64,000 bases of DNA. It comes from Halomarina litorea (GTDB lineage Archaea > Halobacteriota > Halobacteria > Halobacteriales > Haloarculaceae). Both the position numbers and the translations under genes were made by a program. The notes under the pieces are model-generated. The model saw only the letters and a list, made by a program, of their open reading frames with translations, ran no database searches and was not told the origin of the DNA. Shown piece after piece: positions 27,788 to 36,849 of the stretch. Positions within the stretch are counted from its first letter, which is position 1; each line of letters begins with the position of its first letter. The stretch covers positions 620,001 through 684,000 of the forward strand of contig NZ_CP100448.1 in assembly GCF_024227715.1 (NCBI RefSeq), written 5' to 3'.

Positions 27788-28192
27788 TTACGTCTCGGCT
27801 TCCTCGACGCCGGCCAGCAGGCCGCCGTAGCCCTCGTTCTCCGGGAACTGCGAGACGACGTCCTGTATCTGCCCCGTGCCGGTCGCCTCGACGGCGACGC
27901 TCGCGACCGCCTGCGCGGCGGTCTCGGGGTCGTCCTCAACGTCGCTCGCCTCGGCGGTGTCGGCCACGCGCTGCTTGAACGTCGGGAAGTCGAACTGCTG
28001 GCCGTGTTCGACGTCGTCGTTCAGGTAGCGCCCGATCTCCATGGGGAGCTGGGCGGCTACGTCCTCGGCTTCCTCTTCGGTGATGCGCTGACCGAGCGTC
28101 GTGAGGACCGCGCGGGTGGCGCTGTCGGCCTCGCCACGGCCGGCGAGGTCGGCGCGCTGCTGGACGGTCCCGATGAACTCGTCGTGGTCCAT
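27788..28192 (-). CDS. DUF2267 family protein
   Basis: The product is 134 aa, helical and acidic. The DUF2267 pattern is MDHDEFIGTVQQRADL, RAVLTTLGQRITEEEAEDVA, AQLPMEIGRYL and FDFPTFKQRV, then a second helical set ending in VVSQFPENEGYGGLLAGVE. It resembles two domain-like repeats. Function of the family is unknown. Start at the ATG 28192, since the long frame upstream overlaps the metzincin gene. The 71-bp gap to that gene is on the same strand. Confidence 0.85.
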   Translation of the reverse strand: MDHDEFIGTVQQRADLAGRGEADSATRAVLTTLGQRITEEEAEDVAAQLPMEIGRYLNDDVEHGQQFDFPTFKQRVADTAEASDVEDDPETAAQAVASVAVEATGTGQIQDVVSQFPENEGYGGLLAGVEEAET

Positions 28193-28263
28193 AGCGTCCG
28201 GGAGAACTCGCGTCAGCCACAACAGCGCTCGGCCCGCACGTGCGCGGTGTCGGCGCGCCCCGC

Positions 28264-29028
28264 CTACCAGGGAGTGACGCCGCCCCGGTAGTTCGCGATG
28301 CGGTCGGCCTCGCACTCCGAGAAGACGAGCATGAGCCGGGGGGAGCGACCCTCCGGCTCGACGTACCGACAGCCACAGACGCTCTCCTCGTGGTCGAACT
28401 CCTGGGCTTTCACCTGCTCGGTCTCCCACGGGTAGCCGCTGACCATCGGACTGACGACGAGGGAGTCGCCCTCCCCCGCCATGTAGCCGTGGTCGTGGCC
28501 CAGCCCGAGGGCGTGTCCGACCTCGTGGAGGAGGACCTGCAGGGCGTAGGTCGCCGTCGTGCGCTCGACGACCGGGTCGGTCTCCTCGACCGGCGGGAGC
28601 CGCGACAGCGCCTTCGCCCCGCCGACGGCCGCGACGTGCGGGACGCCGGCCCCCGTCGGGAACTCCTGCATGCTCCGGTCGGTCACGAGGAGGTTCACGT
28701 CGTCGCTGGGCGAGGGGGACCCGCGGACGGTCCCTTCGAGGAGCCGTTGGGGCCACTCGCCCCCGACGACGAGTTCGTAGGCGTTCTCCGTCGAGGTGTC
28801 GACGCGCCCGCCGAACTCGAGGACCATCGCGTCGTGACTCCCCTCGAACGCCCGTTCGAGGTAGCCCCGGACCCGGTCCCAGAGGCCGTCGTACCGGGCG
28901 GCCCCGGGGGTCAGCCAGACCTTGACGTTCAGCTGCGTCTCGGGGCCGCGGAGTCGGCCGCCGCCGAGCCCCAGCGAGCCGAGCGCGCCCACCGAGGCGA
29001 CGAACGACCGCCGCGTCAGCTCTGCCAT
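28264..29028 (-). CDS. Tat-exported metzincin-type zinc metalloprotease
   Basis: The product is 254 aa. The N-terminus LTRRSFVASVGALGSLGLGG is a twin-arginine signal, so the folded enzyme is exported. The zinc site is HEVGHALGLGHDH, with His168, Glu169, His172 and His178 of HExxHxxGxxH. A Met-turn follows, SPMVSGY (Met195). The motif and turn define metzincins, of the matrixin or archaemetzincin kind. Two later Cys (CGCRY) may form a disulfide or metal site. Substrate unknown. The downstream neighbour is the DUF2267 gene. Confidence 0.85.
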   Translation of the reverse strand: MAELTRRSFVASVGALGSLGLGGGRLRGPETQLNVKVWLTPGAARYDGLWDRVRGYLERAFEGSHDAMVLEFGGRVDTSTENAYELVVGGEWPQRLLEGTVRGSPSPSDDVNLLVTDRSMQEFPTGAGVPHVAAVGGAKALSRLPPVEETDPVVERTTATYALQVLLHEVGHALGLGHDHGYMAGEGDSLVVSPMVSGYPWETEQVKAQEFDHEESVCGCRYVEPEGRSPRLMLVFSECEADRIANYRGGVTPW

Positions 29029-29253
29029 CGTCCACTGCGACCGCGGTCGGGTGCCAGCCGACCGCGTCCCGCGTCCGCCGTCCGGTCGTGTTCCAGTTCG
29101 TGTGCCATGTGTGCCACCGCCCGTGCCACCGGGCTTGCACTACCGTACCGACGACGTGACTATCCGAATTACAGCTACACTGAGAGCGCGGGCGTCCGCT
29201 GTCGGCTATGTGTATTGCGAGCGGCGTCGGGCCGCGGACGGCCCGGTGTCCGC

Positions 29254-29421
29254 TCAGGAAGTCTCTGCTGCGGCCTCGACCGGGGCGACCAGGCGCTCGA
29301 AGGCCCGCCCGCCACAGCCACACGCGCCGGTTTTGGTCGGGATGATGAACCGCTCACCGTCGACTCGCACGACGTAGAGGTGCGCACAGTCGACACAGCG
29401 AGCGAAGACACGTTCCCACAT
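29254..29421 (-). CDS. Small zinc-binding protein, unknown
   Basis: The product is 55 aa. CVDCAHLYVVRVDGERFIIP followed by CGCGG makes a likely four-Cys zinc site (Cys9, Cys12 and the CGC pair). The C-terminus is Ala/Glu-rich. The reading frame extends far upstream in shadow of the DNA ligase, but the ATG at 29421 gives a compact protein. It is divergent from the DNA ligase, 177 bp apart. Many haloarchaea have such tiny zinc proteins; no role known. Confidence 0.65.
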   Translation of the reverse strand: MWERVFARCVDCAHLYVVRVDGERFIIPTKTGACGCGGRAFERLVAPVEAAAETS

Positions 29422-29598
29422 GGGGTACGTATGAGGCCCCGCGAGCGGATATACCCGGTTCGGTATTTCAGGACGGTCGGTTCGGGCCTCGCCGAAGACG
29501 CACACGCGAGCACCGAATCGATCGTGCGCGCCCTCCGCCCGGTCGTCCCGGACGGTGCCGGGAAGGGATTTTCCCCCGTGGCGCTCCTCTCTCCGGCG

Positions 29599-31323
29599 AT
29601 GGAGTACGCCGCGCTGGTCGACGTCTACCGCCGCCTCGACGCGACGGCGTCGAACAACGAGAAGACGGCCATCCTCGCGGGAACGTTCGCGGACGCCGAC
29701 GCCGACCACCTTCCCCTGCTGGTGACGCTCGTCCGCGGGAGCGTGTTCGCGGCGTGGGAACCGGACGAACTCGGCGTCTCGTCCAGTCTGGCCACCGACG
29801 CCGTCGTGCGCGCGACGGGCGTGGACGCGGACCGGGTCGCCGCGTGGGAGGAGGCGAGCGGCGACCTGGGGAACGCCGCCGCCCGCGCCGCCGAGAACGC
29901 CACCCAGCAGACGCTCTTCTCGACCCCGCTTGACGTGCGGTCGGTGGTCGAGACGTTCCGCGAGACGGCGGGCTACGAGGGCGCGGGGAGCCAGGGCCGG
30001 CGCGTCGACGCCGTCGCCAACCTGCTGTCGCGTGCCGACCCCGAGGAGGCGCGCTACGTCGTCCGCACCACCCTCGGCCACCTGCGCGTCGGCGTCGGTG
30101 AGGGGACGGTCCGCGACGCCATCGCGCTGGCGTTCCTCACCGACCTCGACCCGACGGACCCGGACTCGGTCTCGGACCTGCCCGACGGGGCGGTCGCGTC
30201 GGTCGAACGCGCCCACCAGGTGACCAACGACTTCCGCGTCGTCGCGACCACGGCCCGCGACGCGGGCGAGACGGGCCTCGCCGACCTCGACGTCGAACTG
30301 TTCCGGCCCGTCGGCGCGATGCTGGCGCGCAAGGCCGACTCGCTCGCCGCGGGTGTCGACGCCGTCGCCCCGGCGGGGAGCGCCCTCCTCGAACACAAGT
30401 ACGACGGCGCGCGGGTCCAGGTTCACAAGCGAGGCGAGGAGGTGCGGGTGTTCACCCGCCGCCTTGCCGACGTCACCGCGCAGTTCCCGGATCTCGTGGC
30501 GGCGGTCCGCGAGGGCGTCAGCGCCGACGCCTGCATCCTCGACGGGGAGGCGGTCGGCGTCGACCCCGACACCGGCCGGCCCGTCCCCTTCCAGGAGTTC
30601 TCCCGGCGCATCAAGCGCGAACACGACGTCCGGGAACTGGTCGAGGCGATACCGGTGGCGCTCTACTGTTTCGACTGCCTCGTCGTCGACGGCGAGTCGC
30701 TGCTGGACGCCCCCCTCGACGAGCGACTGGCCCGACTGGACGCGGTCCTCGACCCGGTCCCGGGGGACATCGAGCGGGCGGCCCACGTCCGGCCCGGGGG
30801 CGAGGCGGACGCCGAGGCGTTCTACCGCGAGGCGGTCGACGCCGGCCACGAAGGGGTGATGCTCAAGAATCTGGAGGCGACCTACCAGCCCGGGCGGCGA
30901 GTCGGGACGATGATGAAGGTGAAACCGACGATGGAGACGCTGGACCTCGTCGTCCCGCGCGCCCAGCGTTCCAGCGGGCGGCGCAGCGACTACCTCGGTC
31001 GCCTCTTCCTCGCGTGCTACGACGCCGAGGCCGACGCCTTCCGCGAGGTGGGCCGCCTCTCGACGGGCTACACCGACGAGGAACTCGAAGCCCTCACCGC
31101 GCGCCTCGAACCGCTGGTCGAGGGGCGGGAGGGGCCCATCCTCGACGTGCGACCCGAGGTGGTCCTCGAAATCGAGTACGAGGAGATACAGGCCTCCACC
31201 GAGTACGACTCCGGGTTCGCGCTGCGCTTCCCCCGGTTCCTGCGAGTGCGCGAGGACCTCGCGCCCACCGACGCGGACACCCTCGACCGAGTCACCGACC
31301 GCTACGAGTCACAGTCGGCGTGA
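29599..31323 (+). CDS. ligA: ATP-dependent DNA ligase
   Basis: The product is 574 aa, the size of archaeal/eukaryotic-type ligase I. The DNA-binding domain spans ~1-230 (EEARYVVRTTLGHLRVGVGE, ERAHQVTNDF). The adenylated lysine is Lys267 in LEHKYDGARVQVHK (motif I KxDG). ILDGEAVGVD is motif III, YCFDCLVVDG motif IIIa, HEGVMLKNL motif IV and MMKVKPTMETLDLVV motif V. The OB fold ends with LRFPRFLRVRED. It seals nicks in replication and repair. The ATG at 29599 gives MEYAALVDVY, the family N-terminus. Confidence 0.95.
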   Translation: MEYAALVDVYRRLDATASNNEKTAILAGTFADADADHLPLLVTLVRGSVFAAWEPDELGVSSSLATDAVVRATGVDADRVAAWEEASGDLGNAAARAAENATQQTLFSTPLDVRSVVETFRETAGYEGAGSQGRRVDAVANLLSRADPEEARYVVRTTLGHLRVGVGEGTVRDAIALAFLTDLDPTDPDSVSDLPDGAVASVERAHQVTNDFRVVATTARDAGETGLADLDVELFRPVGAMLARKADSLAAGVDAVAPAGSALLEHKYDGARVQVHKRGEEVRVFTRRLADVTAQFPDLVAAVREGVSADACILDGEAVGVDPDTGRPVPFQEFSRRIKREHDVRELVEAIPVALYCFDCLVVDGESLLDAPLDERLARLDAVLDPVPGDIERAAHVRPGGEADAEAFYREAVDAGHEGVMLKNLEATYQPGRRVGTMMKVKPTMETLDLVVPRAQRSSGRRSDYLGRLFLACYDAEADAFREVGRLSTGYTDEELEALTARLEPLVEGREGPILDVRPEVVLEIEYEEIQASTEYDSGFALRFPRFLRVREDLAPTDADTLDRVTDRYESQSA

Positions 31324-31389
31324 GCCGTCCCCGGACGGCACGCCGACGCGCGGACAACGCCCATACCCTTCCGGCCCCTCGGTTCACGG

Positions 31390-32373
31390 GTGCAGGAGAC
31401 GGTCCGATACCGCGACGGCATCCAGTTCGACCGCTCGTCCGGCGAGACGGTGGTGGCCGACGCGAACCGGCCGACGGGCGACGTGAACGTGCTCACCCAC
31501 GCCCACGGCGACCACCTCTTCCGGGAAGCCCCCGACGAGGTGGTCTGTTCGCCCCTGACGGCGGACCTCGCGCGCGCCCGCCGCGAGGACGCCGCGTTCT
31601 CGGTCGCGGGCCACCCCGCGATCGACCTCCTCCCCTCGGGGCACGTCGCCGGGTCGACGGCAGCGCTGGTCACCGACGAGGCCACGGGCGAGCGACTGCT
31701 CTACACGGGCGACGTCTCCACGCGCGACCGGGACTATCTGACGGGGTTCGACCCCGTCCCCGCCGACGCCCTCGTCGTGGAGACGACCTACGGGAAACCG
31801 GAGTACGTCTTCCCCGAGCAGTCGGCGCTCGAGGCCGAAATCGTCGACTGGCTTGACGACACGGACGCCCCGGTGCTCCTGTTCGGCTACTCGCTCGGGC
31901 GCGCCCAGAAACTCCAGTCGCTCGTCGGGCGCTCCGACCGGTCTCGCCTGTTCGTCACGCGGGCCGTCGCGCGAATCAACGAGGTGGTCGAGGCCCACCT
32001 CGACGTGGACTTCGGCGCGCAACGCTACACGGAGGACGTGGAACTGGGGCCGGGCGACGCCCTCGTCCTCCCCACGCAGACGAACAACCTGCGCTTCGTC
32101 GACCACATCGCGCGGAACACGGGGGCGGTGAAGGCGGGCTTCTCGGGGTGGGCCGTCGAGGAGTCGTTCCGGTACCGGGGCGACTACGACGAGACGTTCG
32201 TCCTCTCGGACCACTGTGACTTCCGCGAACTGGTCGACCTCGTCCGGGCCGTCGACCCGGAGGTGGTGTACACCCACCACGGGTTCGCCGACGAGTTCGC
32301 CACCCACCTGGCGCGCGAGGGGTACACGTCGCGGACGCTCAAACGAAACCAGACCTCGCTCGGCGACTTCTGA
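31390..32373 (+). CDS. Beta-lactamase-fold RNA/DNA-processing exonuclease (mRNA 3'-end processing factor-like)
   Basis: The product is 327 aa from a GTG start. The metallo-beta-lactamase motif is THAHGDHLF (HxHxDH). Further ligands are in SGHVAGS and YTGDVSTRD. The CPSF73/SNM1-type end is visible: VLLFGYSLGRAQKLQSLVG, then SDHCDFRELV and VYTHHGFADEFATHL. It lacks the N-terminal KH domains of archaeal aCPSF1, so it is the shorter type annotated as exonuclease of the beta-lactamase fold. It probably matures RNA ends. No better ATG is found nearby. Confidence 0.85.
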   Translation: MQETVRYRDGIQFDRSSGETVVADANRPTGDVNVLTHAHGDHLFREAPDEVVCSPLTADLARARREDAAFSVAGHPAIDLLPSGHVAGSTAALVTDEATGERLLYTGDVSTRDRDYLTGFDPVPADALVVETTYGKPEYVFPEQSALEAEIVDWLDDTDAPVLLFGYSLGRAQKLQSLVGRSDRSRLFVTRAVARINEVVEAHLDVDFGAQRYTEDVELGPGDALVLPTQTNNLRFVDHIARNTGAVKAGFSGWAVEESFRYRGDYDETFVLSDHCDFRELVDLVRAVDPEVVYTHHGFADEFATHLAREGYTSRTLKRNQTSLGDF

Positions 32374-32556
32374 CTACTCTGCGGGTTCGCAGGCCGTCGC
32401 GCCGCAGTCGTCGCAGACGACTTCCGCGGGTGGGTCCGTGGTCGTCCGCTCCGCCCCGCAGGCCGTACACCGAACCCGACGCCCGTCAACCACTCCTTCG
32501 TCGCCGGTGGGCGCGCCGTCGCTCAGGATGTCGTCGATGTCGTCTGCGAGCCCCAT
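32374..32556 (-). CDS. Small zinc-ribbon protein, unknown
   Basis: The product is 60 aa. A helical N-terminus MGLADDIDDILSDG precedes a four-Cys ribbon: CTACGAERT and, 17 residues later, CDDCGATAC. It converges with the beta-lactamase-fold gene with no gap (32373/32374). The upstream in-frame extension through the next gene is not real. Function unknown. Confidence 0.7.
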   Translation of the reverse strand: MGLADDIDDILSDGAPTGDEGVVDGRRVRCTACGAERTTTDPPAEVVCDDCGATACEPAE

Positions 32557-32630
32557 GATACGTGACACTCTCTCGTACGAGAACTTATCTGTTCCCCTCG
32601 GACGCCCTCGTCTTCTCACACCGCTCCGGC

Positions 32631-33356
32631 TCAGTCGAGGGTGACCCGCGAGAGGTCCGCGTCGAGTGCGTCGACGTGGGCGTTGAACGCGTCGACGAAC
32701 CCGGCGAAGTCGTCGGCGAGTGCGCGCACGTCGGGGGCCGAGGCGGGGCCGTACTGCGAGAGGAGGTAGACGCCGCCCTCGCCGCCGACCCGGAGGTACG
32801 ACGCCCGGTCGCGCTCCCACTTCAGTTCCCAGCGGGTCCCGCCCACTCGCGTCGCGTACGTCCCGTACTCGTCGCCCCCGAAGCGGTGGAGTTCGCCGGC
32901 CATCGCGTCGGCCGCCTCGCGCATCCGACCCGCGATGCGGTCGCGTTCCGCGACGACGGACTCCGCGGAGGCCACCTCGGGGAACTCGTCGGCCGCGTCG
33001 TCGAAGAGTCCATCGAGGGACTCGACGTAGTCGTTGAACGCCTCGACGAACGCGTCGTAGTCGGCCCTCGCCCGGGCGAGGGCCTCCGGGTCCGGCGGGC
33101 GGTGCGTCGAGACGACGTACGTCTCCCCCCCGGACTTCCCCTCGAATCGGAGGTACTGGACGGCCCCCGCCTCGTACTTGAGCGTCCACTTGCCCCGGTC
33201 GGTGCTGAACGACCGCTGGCCGTAGTCCCCGCCGTCCAGCAAGGCGAGTTCGCGGGCCATCTCCCCGGCGTGTTCGGTCATCCGTGCCACCACCTCGTCG
33301 CGTTCCGCGGCGGCGTCCTCGGCCCCCGACACCGGCGTCTCCGTCCCCTCTGTCAT
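32631..33356 (-). CDS. Hypothetical acidic protein with tandem internal duplication
   Basis: The product is 241 aa and consists of two similar halves of about 100 residues. Half 1 (~17-115) has ERDEVVARMTEHAGEMAREL, RGKWTLKYEAGAVQYLRFEG and YDAFVEAFNDYVESLDG. Half 2 (~137-235) has ERDRIAGRMREAADAMAGEL, GTRWELKWERDRASYLRVGG and FAGFVDAFNAHVDALDA. Each half is helix, beta meander, helix, which resembles a profilin- or roadblock-like layout; this is a guess from pattern. No catalytic motif. The start at 33356 excludes an unlikely Arg/Pro-rich extension. It is divergent from the lipid kinase, 103 bp apart. Confidence 0.7.
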   Translation of the reverse strand: MTEGTETPVSGAEDAAAERDEVVARMTEHAGEMARELALLDGGDYGQRSFSTDRGKWTLKYEAGAVQYLRFEGKSGGETYVVSTHRPPDPEALARARADYDAFVEAFNDYVESLDGLFDDAADEFPEVASAESVVAERDRIAGRMREAADAMAGELHRFGGDEYGTYATRVGGTRWELKWERDRASYLRVGGEGGVYLLSQYGPASAPDVRALADDFAGFVDAFNAHVDALDADLSRVTLD

Positions 33357-33459
33357 CCCTCGAACCGAGGGGTGGCGAGCGGATAACGCCTCTGGACGCG
33401 GGGTCGGACGGGTCGCCGGCGAGGGCGAGACTCTTTGCCCTCGACGTGGGAGTACGGGT

Positions 33460-34428
33460 ATGGGAGAGACGAACGGGCCGTCGGCGGACCTGTTCGACCC
33501 GATGACGACGCCGCAGGCAGACCGCGAGCGGTGGCTCGTCCTCAACCCGACCAGCGGAACCGCCGACCACACCGACCACGTCCGGGCGCTCGCGGAGGAA
33601 CACGGCTACCACGTCGAGGAGACGGAGTGGGCGGGCCACGCCGTCGACCTCGCCGAAATCGCCGCCGAGGAGGGCGCCGACGTGGTGGCCGCCGCGGGCG
33701 GCGACGGCACGGTCCACGAGGTGGTCCAGGGCCTCGCCCGGACGGACGCCCTCGACACGACGACGCTCGCCGTCGTCCCCACCGGGACGGAGAACATCTT
33801 CGCGTCGAACCTCGGCATCCACGACGCCGAACAGGCCTTCGGCGTGGTCGAGACGGGCGCCCGCCGCTACCTCGACGTGGGTGTCACCGACGACGACGAA
33901 CCGTTCGTGATGTCCTGTATCGCCGGTCTCCCGGCCGACGCGAGCGTCGGCGCCACCGACGAGATGAAAGAGCGCTTCGGGTCGCTCGCGTTCGTCATCA
34001 GCGGGATACAGGAGATGGCGACCTTCGACGGACTCCACATCGACCTCTCGCTGGTCGTCGACGGCGAGGAGCGCACGTGGTCCGGCGACGCCCTCTGTAC
34101 CCTCGTCGGGAACGTCCGACGGTTCACCGGCGAGGGCGGACAGGCGAACATCGAGGACGGCCGGTTCGAGGTCGTCGTCATCGAGCAGATGCCGACGAGC
34201 AACGTCGTCGCCGAGGGTATCGCCCACCGACTGCTGGGACAGGACACCGAACACGTTCACCACTTCCAGGCGAGTCAGGTCGAAATCGCCTCGCGAGAGG
34301 GCGACGACATCGACTTCAGCCTCGACGGAGAACTGCGCTCGCACGACGGCCTCTACTTGCACACCTACCCCACGGCCCTCCGCGTCTGCGTCGGCCCGGA
34401 CTACGACCCGTTCGTGGGCGACACCTGA
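33460..34428 (+). CDS. Diacylglycerol/lipid kinase family protein
   Basis: The product is 322 aa. The DAGK catalytic signature is LVLNPTSGTADHTDH (phosphate loop region), VVAAAGGDGTVHEVVQGLA (GGDGT) and VVPTGTENIFASNL (PxGTxN). The C-terminal half with FEVVVIEQMPTSNVV and ISREGDDIDFSLDGE-like EIASREGDDIDFSLDGELRS is also typical. These kinases phosphorylate lipids or sphingoid bases; for archaea the substrate is probably a diether or polyprenol lipid. Convergent with the MscS gene, 9 bp apart. Confidence 0.9.
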   Translation: MGETNGPSADLFDPMTTPQADRERWLVLNPTSGTADHTDHVRALAEEHGYHVEETEWAGHAVDLAEIAAEEGADVVAAAGGDGTVHEVVQGLARTDALDTTTLAVVPTGTENIFASNLGIHDAEQAFGVVETGARRYLDVGVTDDDEPFVMSCIAGLPADASVGATDEMKERFGSLAFVISGIQEMATFDGLHIDLSLVVDGEERTWSGDALCTLVGNVRRFTGEGGQANIEDGRFEVVVIEQMPTSNVVAEGIAHRLLGQDTEHVHHFQASQVEIASREGDDIDFSLDGELRSHDGLYLHTYPTALRVCVGPDYDPFVGDT

Positions 34429-34437
34429 CCGTCCCTT

Positions 34438-35448
34438 TCAGACACCCTCGTCGGGGAGGCGTCGCGTCGCCACGCTCCCCGAGAGGTCGACCTGCGGGTA
34501 GGGGATGTCGATGCCCGCCTCGTCGAAGCGTTCCTTGACCGCCCTGACGTACTCGCTCTGGACCGTCAGGTAGTCCCGACGGTTGGGGTTCGAAATCCAG
34601 AACAGGGCGACGAGGCCCACGTAGGAGTCGGCGAGGGGGTTCTCGCTCAGTTGGACCGCCGGGGCGGGGTGTTCGAGGATATCCGGGTGCGCGATGGCCT
34701 CCTCGACGATGATGTCCGATGCCCGCTCGATGTCGTCCTCGTAGCCGATACCGAAGGTGAAGCTGATGCGGAGTTTGTCGCGGGCCGTGGGGTTGAGCAC
34801 CTCGTTCTGCGTGAGTTTCGAGTTGGGGACGGTGATGATCTCGTTGTTGAAGGTGCGGATGCGCGTCACGCGAAGCGAGATGTCCGTGACGATGCCCTCG
34901 TTCGGGAGGTCACCGCTCGCGGGCCACTTGATCCAGTGGCCCACCCGGAAGGGGCGGTCGACGAAGATGAACACGCCGGCGACGAAGTTCGCCAGCAGGT
35001 CCCGGAGGGCGAAGCCCACCGCGAGCGTCGCCGCCGCGCCGACGGTGGTGAACGACGCGAGGAGGCTGCCGTACCCACCGACGGCGAACCCGACGGCGAA
35101 CGCGAGGAAGCCGACAGCCAGTCTGAGGATGCGGAGGAGGGGTCGCTGGGCGTCCCCCTCGACCCCCCGGGCGTCCAGTCCGCGACGGGCGAGTGGGACG
35201 AGGACCGCCCGCCCGAGGAGGTAGACGACGGCGGCGACGACGACCAGCGTGACCACCCCACCGACCGCCTCCGCGTACGGGACGCCGAGGTCACGGAGGG
35301 ACTCGCCGACGGGGCCGACCTCCTCGGGGTTCAGGTCGATGCCGGACCCGGAGTCGTTGCCCGAGTCGTTACCCGTGCCGTTTGCGGGGTCCGTCTGTGC
35401 GTTCGTCGGGAGTGGAGCGGTTGTCGTGGAAGCGTTCGGGACGGCCAC
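34438..35448 (-). CDS. MscS-type mechanosensitive channel
   Basis: The product is 336 aa. A Thr/Asn/Gly-rich N-terminal region (1-45) lies outside. Three transmembrane helices follow (~58-82, ~100-125 and the pore helix). The pore-lining helix VGAAATLAVGFALRDLLANF is rich in Ala and Gly as in MscS TM3. The beta domain starts at VAGVFIFVDRPFRVGHWIKW and the alpha/beta domain ends near the C-terminus. It relieves turgor on osmotic down-shock, a plain need for a halophile. Single gene. Confidence 0.92.
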   Translation of the reverse strand: MAVPNASTTTAPLPTNAQTDPANGTGNDSGNDSGSGIDLNPEEVGPVGESLRDLGVPYAEAVGGVVTLVVVAAVVYLLGRAVLVPLARRGLDARGVEGDAQRPLLRILRLAVGFLAFAVGFAVGGYGSLLASFTTVGAAATLAVGFALRDLLANFVAGVFIFVDRPFRVGHWIKWPASGDLPNEGIVTDISLRVTRIRTFNNEIITVPNSKLTQNEVLNPTARDKLRISFTFGIGYEDDIERASDIIVEEAIAHPDILEHPAPAVQLSENPLADSYVGLVALFWISNPNRRDYLTVQSEYVRAVKERFDEAGIDIPYPQVDLSGSVATRRLPDEGV

Positions 35449-35592
35449 TGGTAGGGGTCACTCGCGCCGGTGGTATTACCATCGGTGTGGCAGTGGCAAG
35501 TCGAAGGCTGCCCCTTCCGACGCGGCGTGTCGAAAACACTCACATTCTCAGAACCAAATGTGTTAAGGGGACGATGCCGAAACCCGCAGACC

Positions 35593-36849
35593 ATGTCCGA
35601 AGACGACACGTCCGAGTCGGCCCCCTCGCGGCGGACTCGCCGACCGACCCGTCCAGCCCCGACCCGCCGGCGGTACCTCGCGGCGTCGGGGGCGGCCCTC
35701 GCATCCGCCCTCGCGGGGTGTGGCGGTACCGACCCCTCCGGTGGGCGAGAGTCGACCCCGGAGCGGAGCACCGACTCGAGTGAGACGCGGACGTCGACCG
35801 GCACCCCCGAACCCGCCGCGTTCGCCACGCCGGTCGTCGAGGGGCCGGACGCCGTCGCCATCGACGAGACGTTCGCGCTGTCGGTCACCGTCGAGAACAC
35901 CGGCGGGACCAAGGGGACCTACGAGGGGGCCGTCGCCGTCACCGAGGGCAACCTGCAGTACGAGGAGGAGTTCGAGGCGACGGTCGCCGCCGGGTCGTCC
36001 GCGACGGTTGCCCTCGACGACCTGACCGTCGAGTACGCCGACGACTACACCTTCGCGGTCGACGGGACCGACGCCGAGACCACCGTCTCGGTTACCCCCC
36101 TCACCGCGTCGCCCGGCGAGTCGCTCCGGGTCGAGGAGGGACTCGACGTGACCGTAGCGGGCGTGACGCTCCGGGACTCGGTGTTCACCACGGTCACGTA
36201 CGCCGGCGACGACCGGACGACGGACGTCCACTCCGCCCCGTCGGGCGAGGTGCTGGCGGTCTTCGAACTGGGGATAGAGAACGTCGGAACCGAGCGGGTG
36301 ACCTTCCGGAGCGAGTCCGTGGCCGTCGCCGGCGGCGACCTGTACCACGAACCGCCGGGGGACGCGCGTGATCTCTCGGAGTTCGACGGGTCGCTCATCG
36401 ACGACTGGCGGCGGCTCGGCCCGAGCGAGACGGCCTCCACCCTCCTCGTGGCGCAGATCCCCGTCGAACGAGTCCCCGAGGGGTTCTCGCTGACCGTTCA
36501 GCGTGACTCCTCGAACACGCCGCCCGAGTTCGAGTGGGCGTTCGGGGACGTCGCCCCCGTCGAGGTACCCGCCTTCGAACTGCAGTCGGCGGACGTCCCC
36601 GAGGAGGTGTCCGAAAACGAGGAGTTCGAGGTGCGCTTCGAGGTGACGAACACCGGCGCACCGGGCACCTTCCGGGGGGTACTCCAGTCCGAGGAAGGGG
36701 CCTACTGGCTCGCGGACGCCACGTTCGAAGCCGCGTTCGACGCGGGCGAGACGAAGACGCTGGGAGCGACGACGAGTGCGGGCGGGTTCGGGTCGACGCA
36801 GAGCTTCCGACTCGTTCCGTTCGGCGAGGCGTGGACCGTCCGGTTCTGA
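35593..36849 (+). CDS. Tat-exported lipoprotein with repeated beta domains, unknown
   Basis: The product is 418 aa. The signal has twin Arg (TRRRYLAASGAALASALAGC) and a lipobox ending in Cys, so it is a Tat lipoprotein. After a Ser/Thr/Glu-rich linker come three beta domains. The first (FALSVTVENTGGTKGTYEGA) and third (FEVRFEVTNTGAPGTFRGVL) are similar CARDB-like modules. The middle one (SLRVEEGLDVTVAGVTLRDS, EVLAVFELGIENVGTERVTF) resembles DUF4352. Such modules occur in surface adhesins and sensors. The ATG at 35593 was chosen because the residues upstream are not signal-like. Confidence 0.78.
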   Translation: MSEDDTSESAPSRRTRRPTRPAPTRRRYLAASGAALASALAGCGGTDPSGGRESTPERSTDSSETRTSTGTPEPAAFATPVVEGPDAVAIDETFALSVTVENTGGTKGTYEGAVAVTEGNLQYEEEFEATVAAGSSATVALDDLTVEYADDYTFAVDGTDAETTVSVTPLTASPGESLRVEEGLDVTVAGVTLRDSVFTTVTYAGDDRTTDVHSAPSGEVLAVFELGIENVGTERVTFRSESVAVAGGDLYHEPPGDARDLSEFDGSLIDDWRRLGPSETASTLLVAQIPVERVPEGFSLTVQRDSSNTPPEFEWAFGDVAPVEVPAFELQSADVPEEVSENEEFEVRFEVTNTGAPGTFRGVLQSEEGAYWLADATFEAAFDAGETKTLGATTSAGGFGSTQSFRLVPFGEAWTVRF

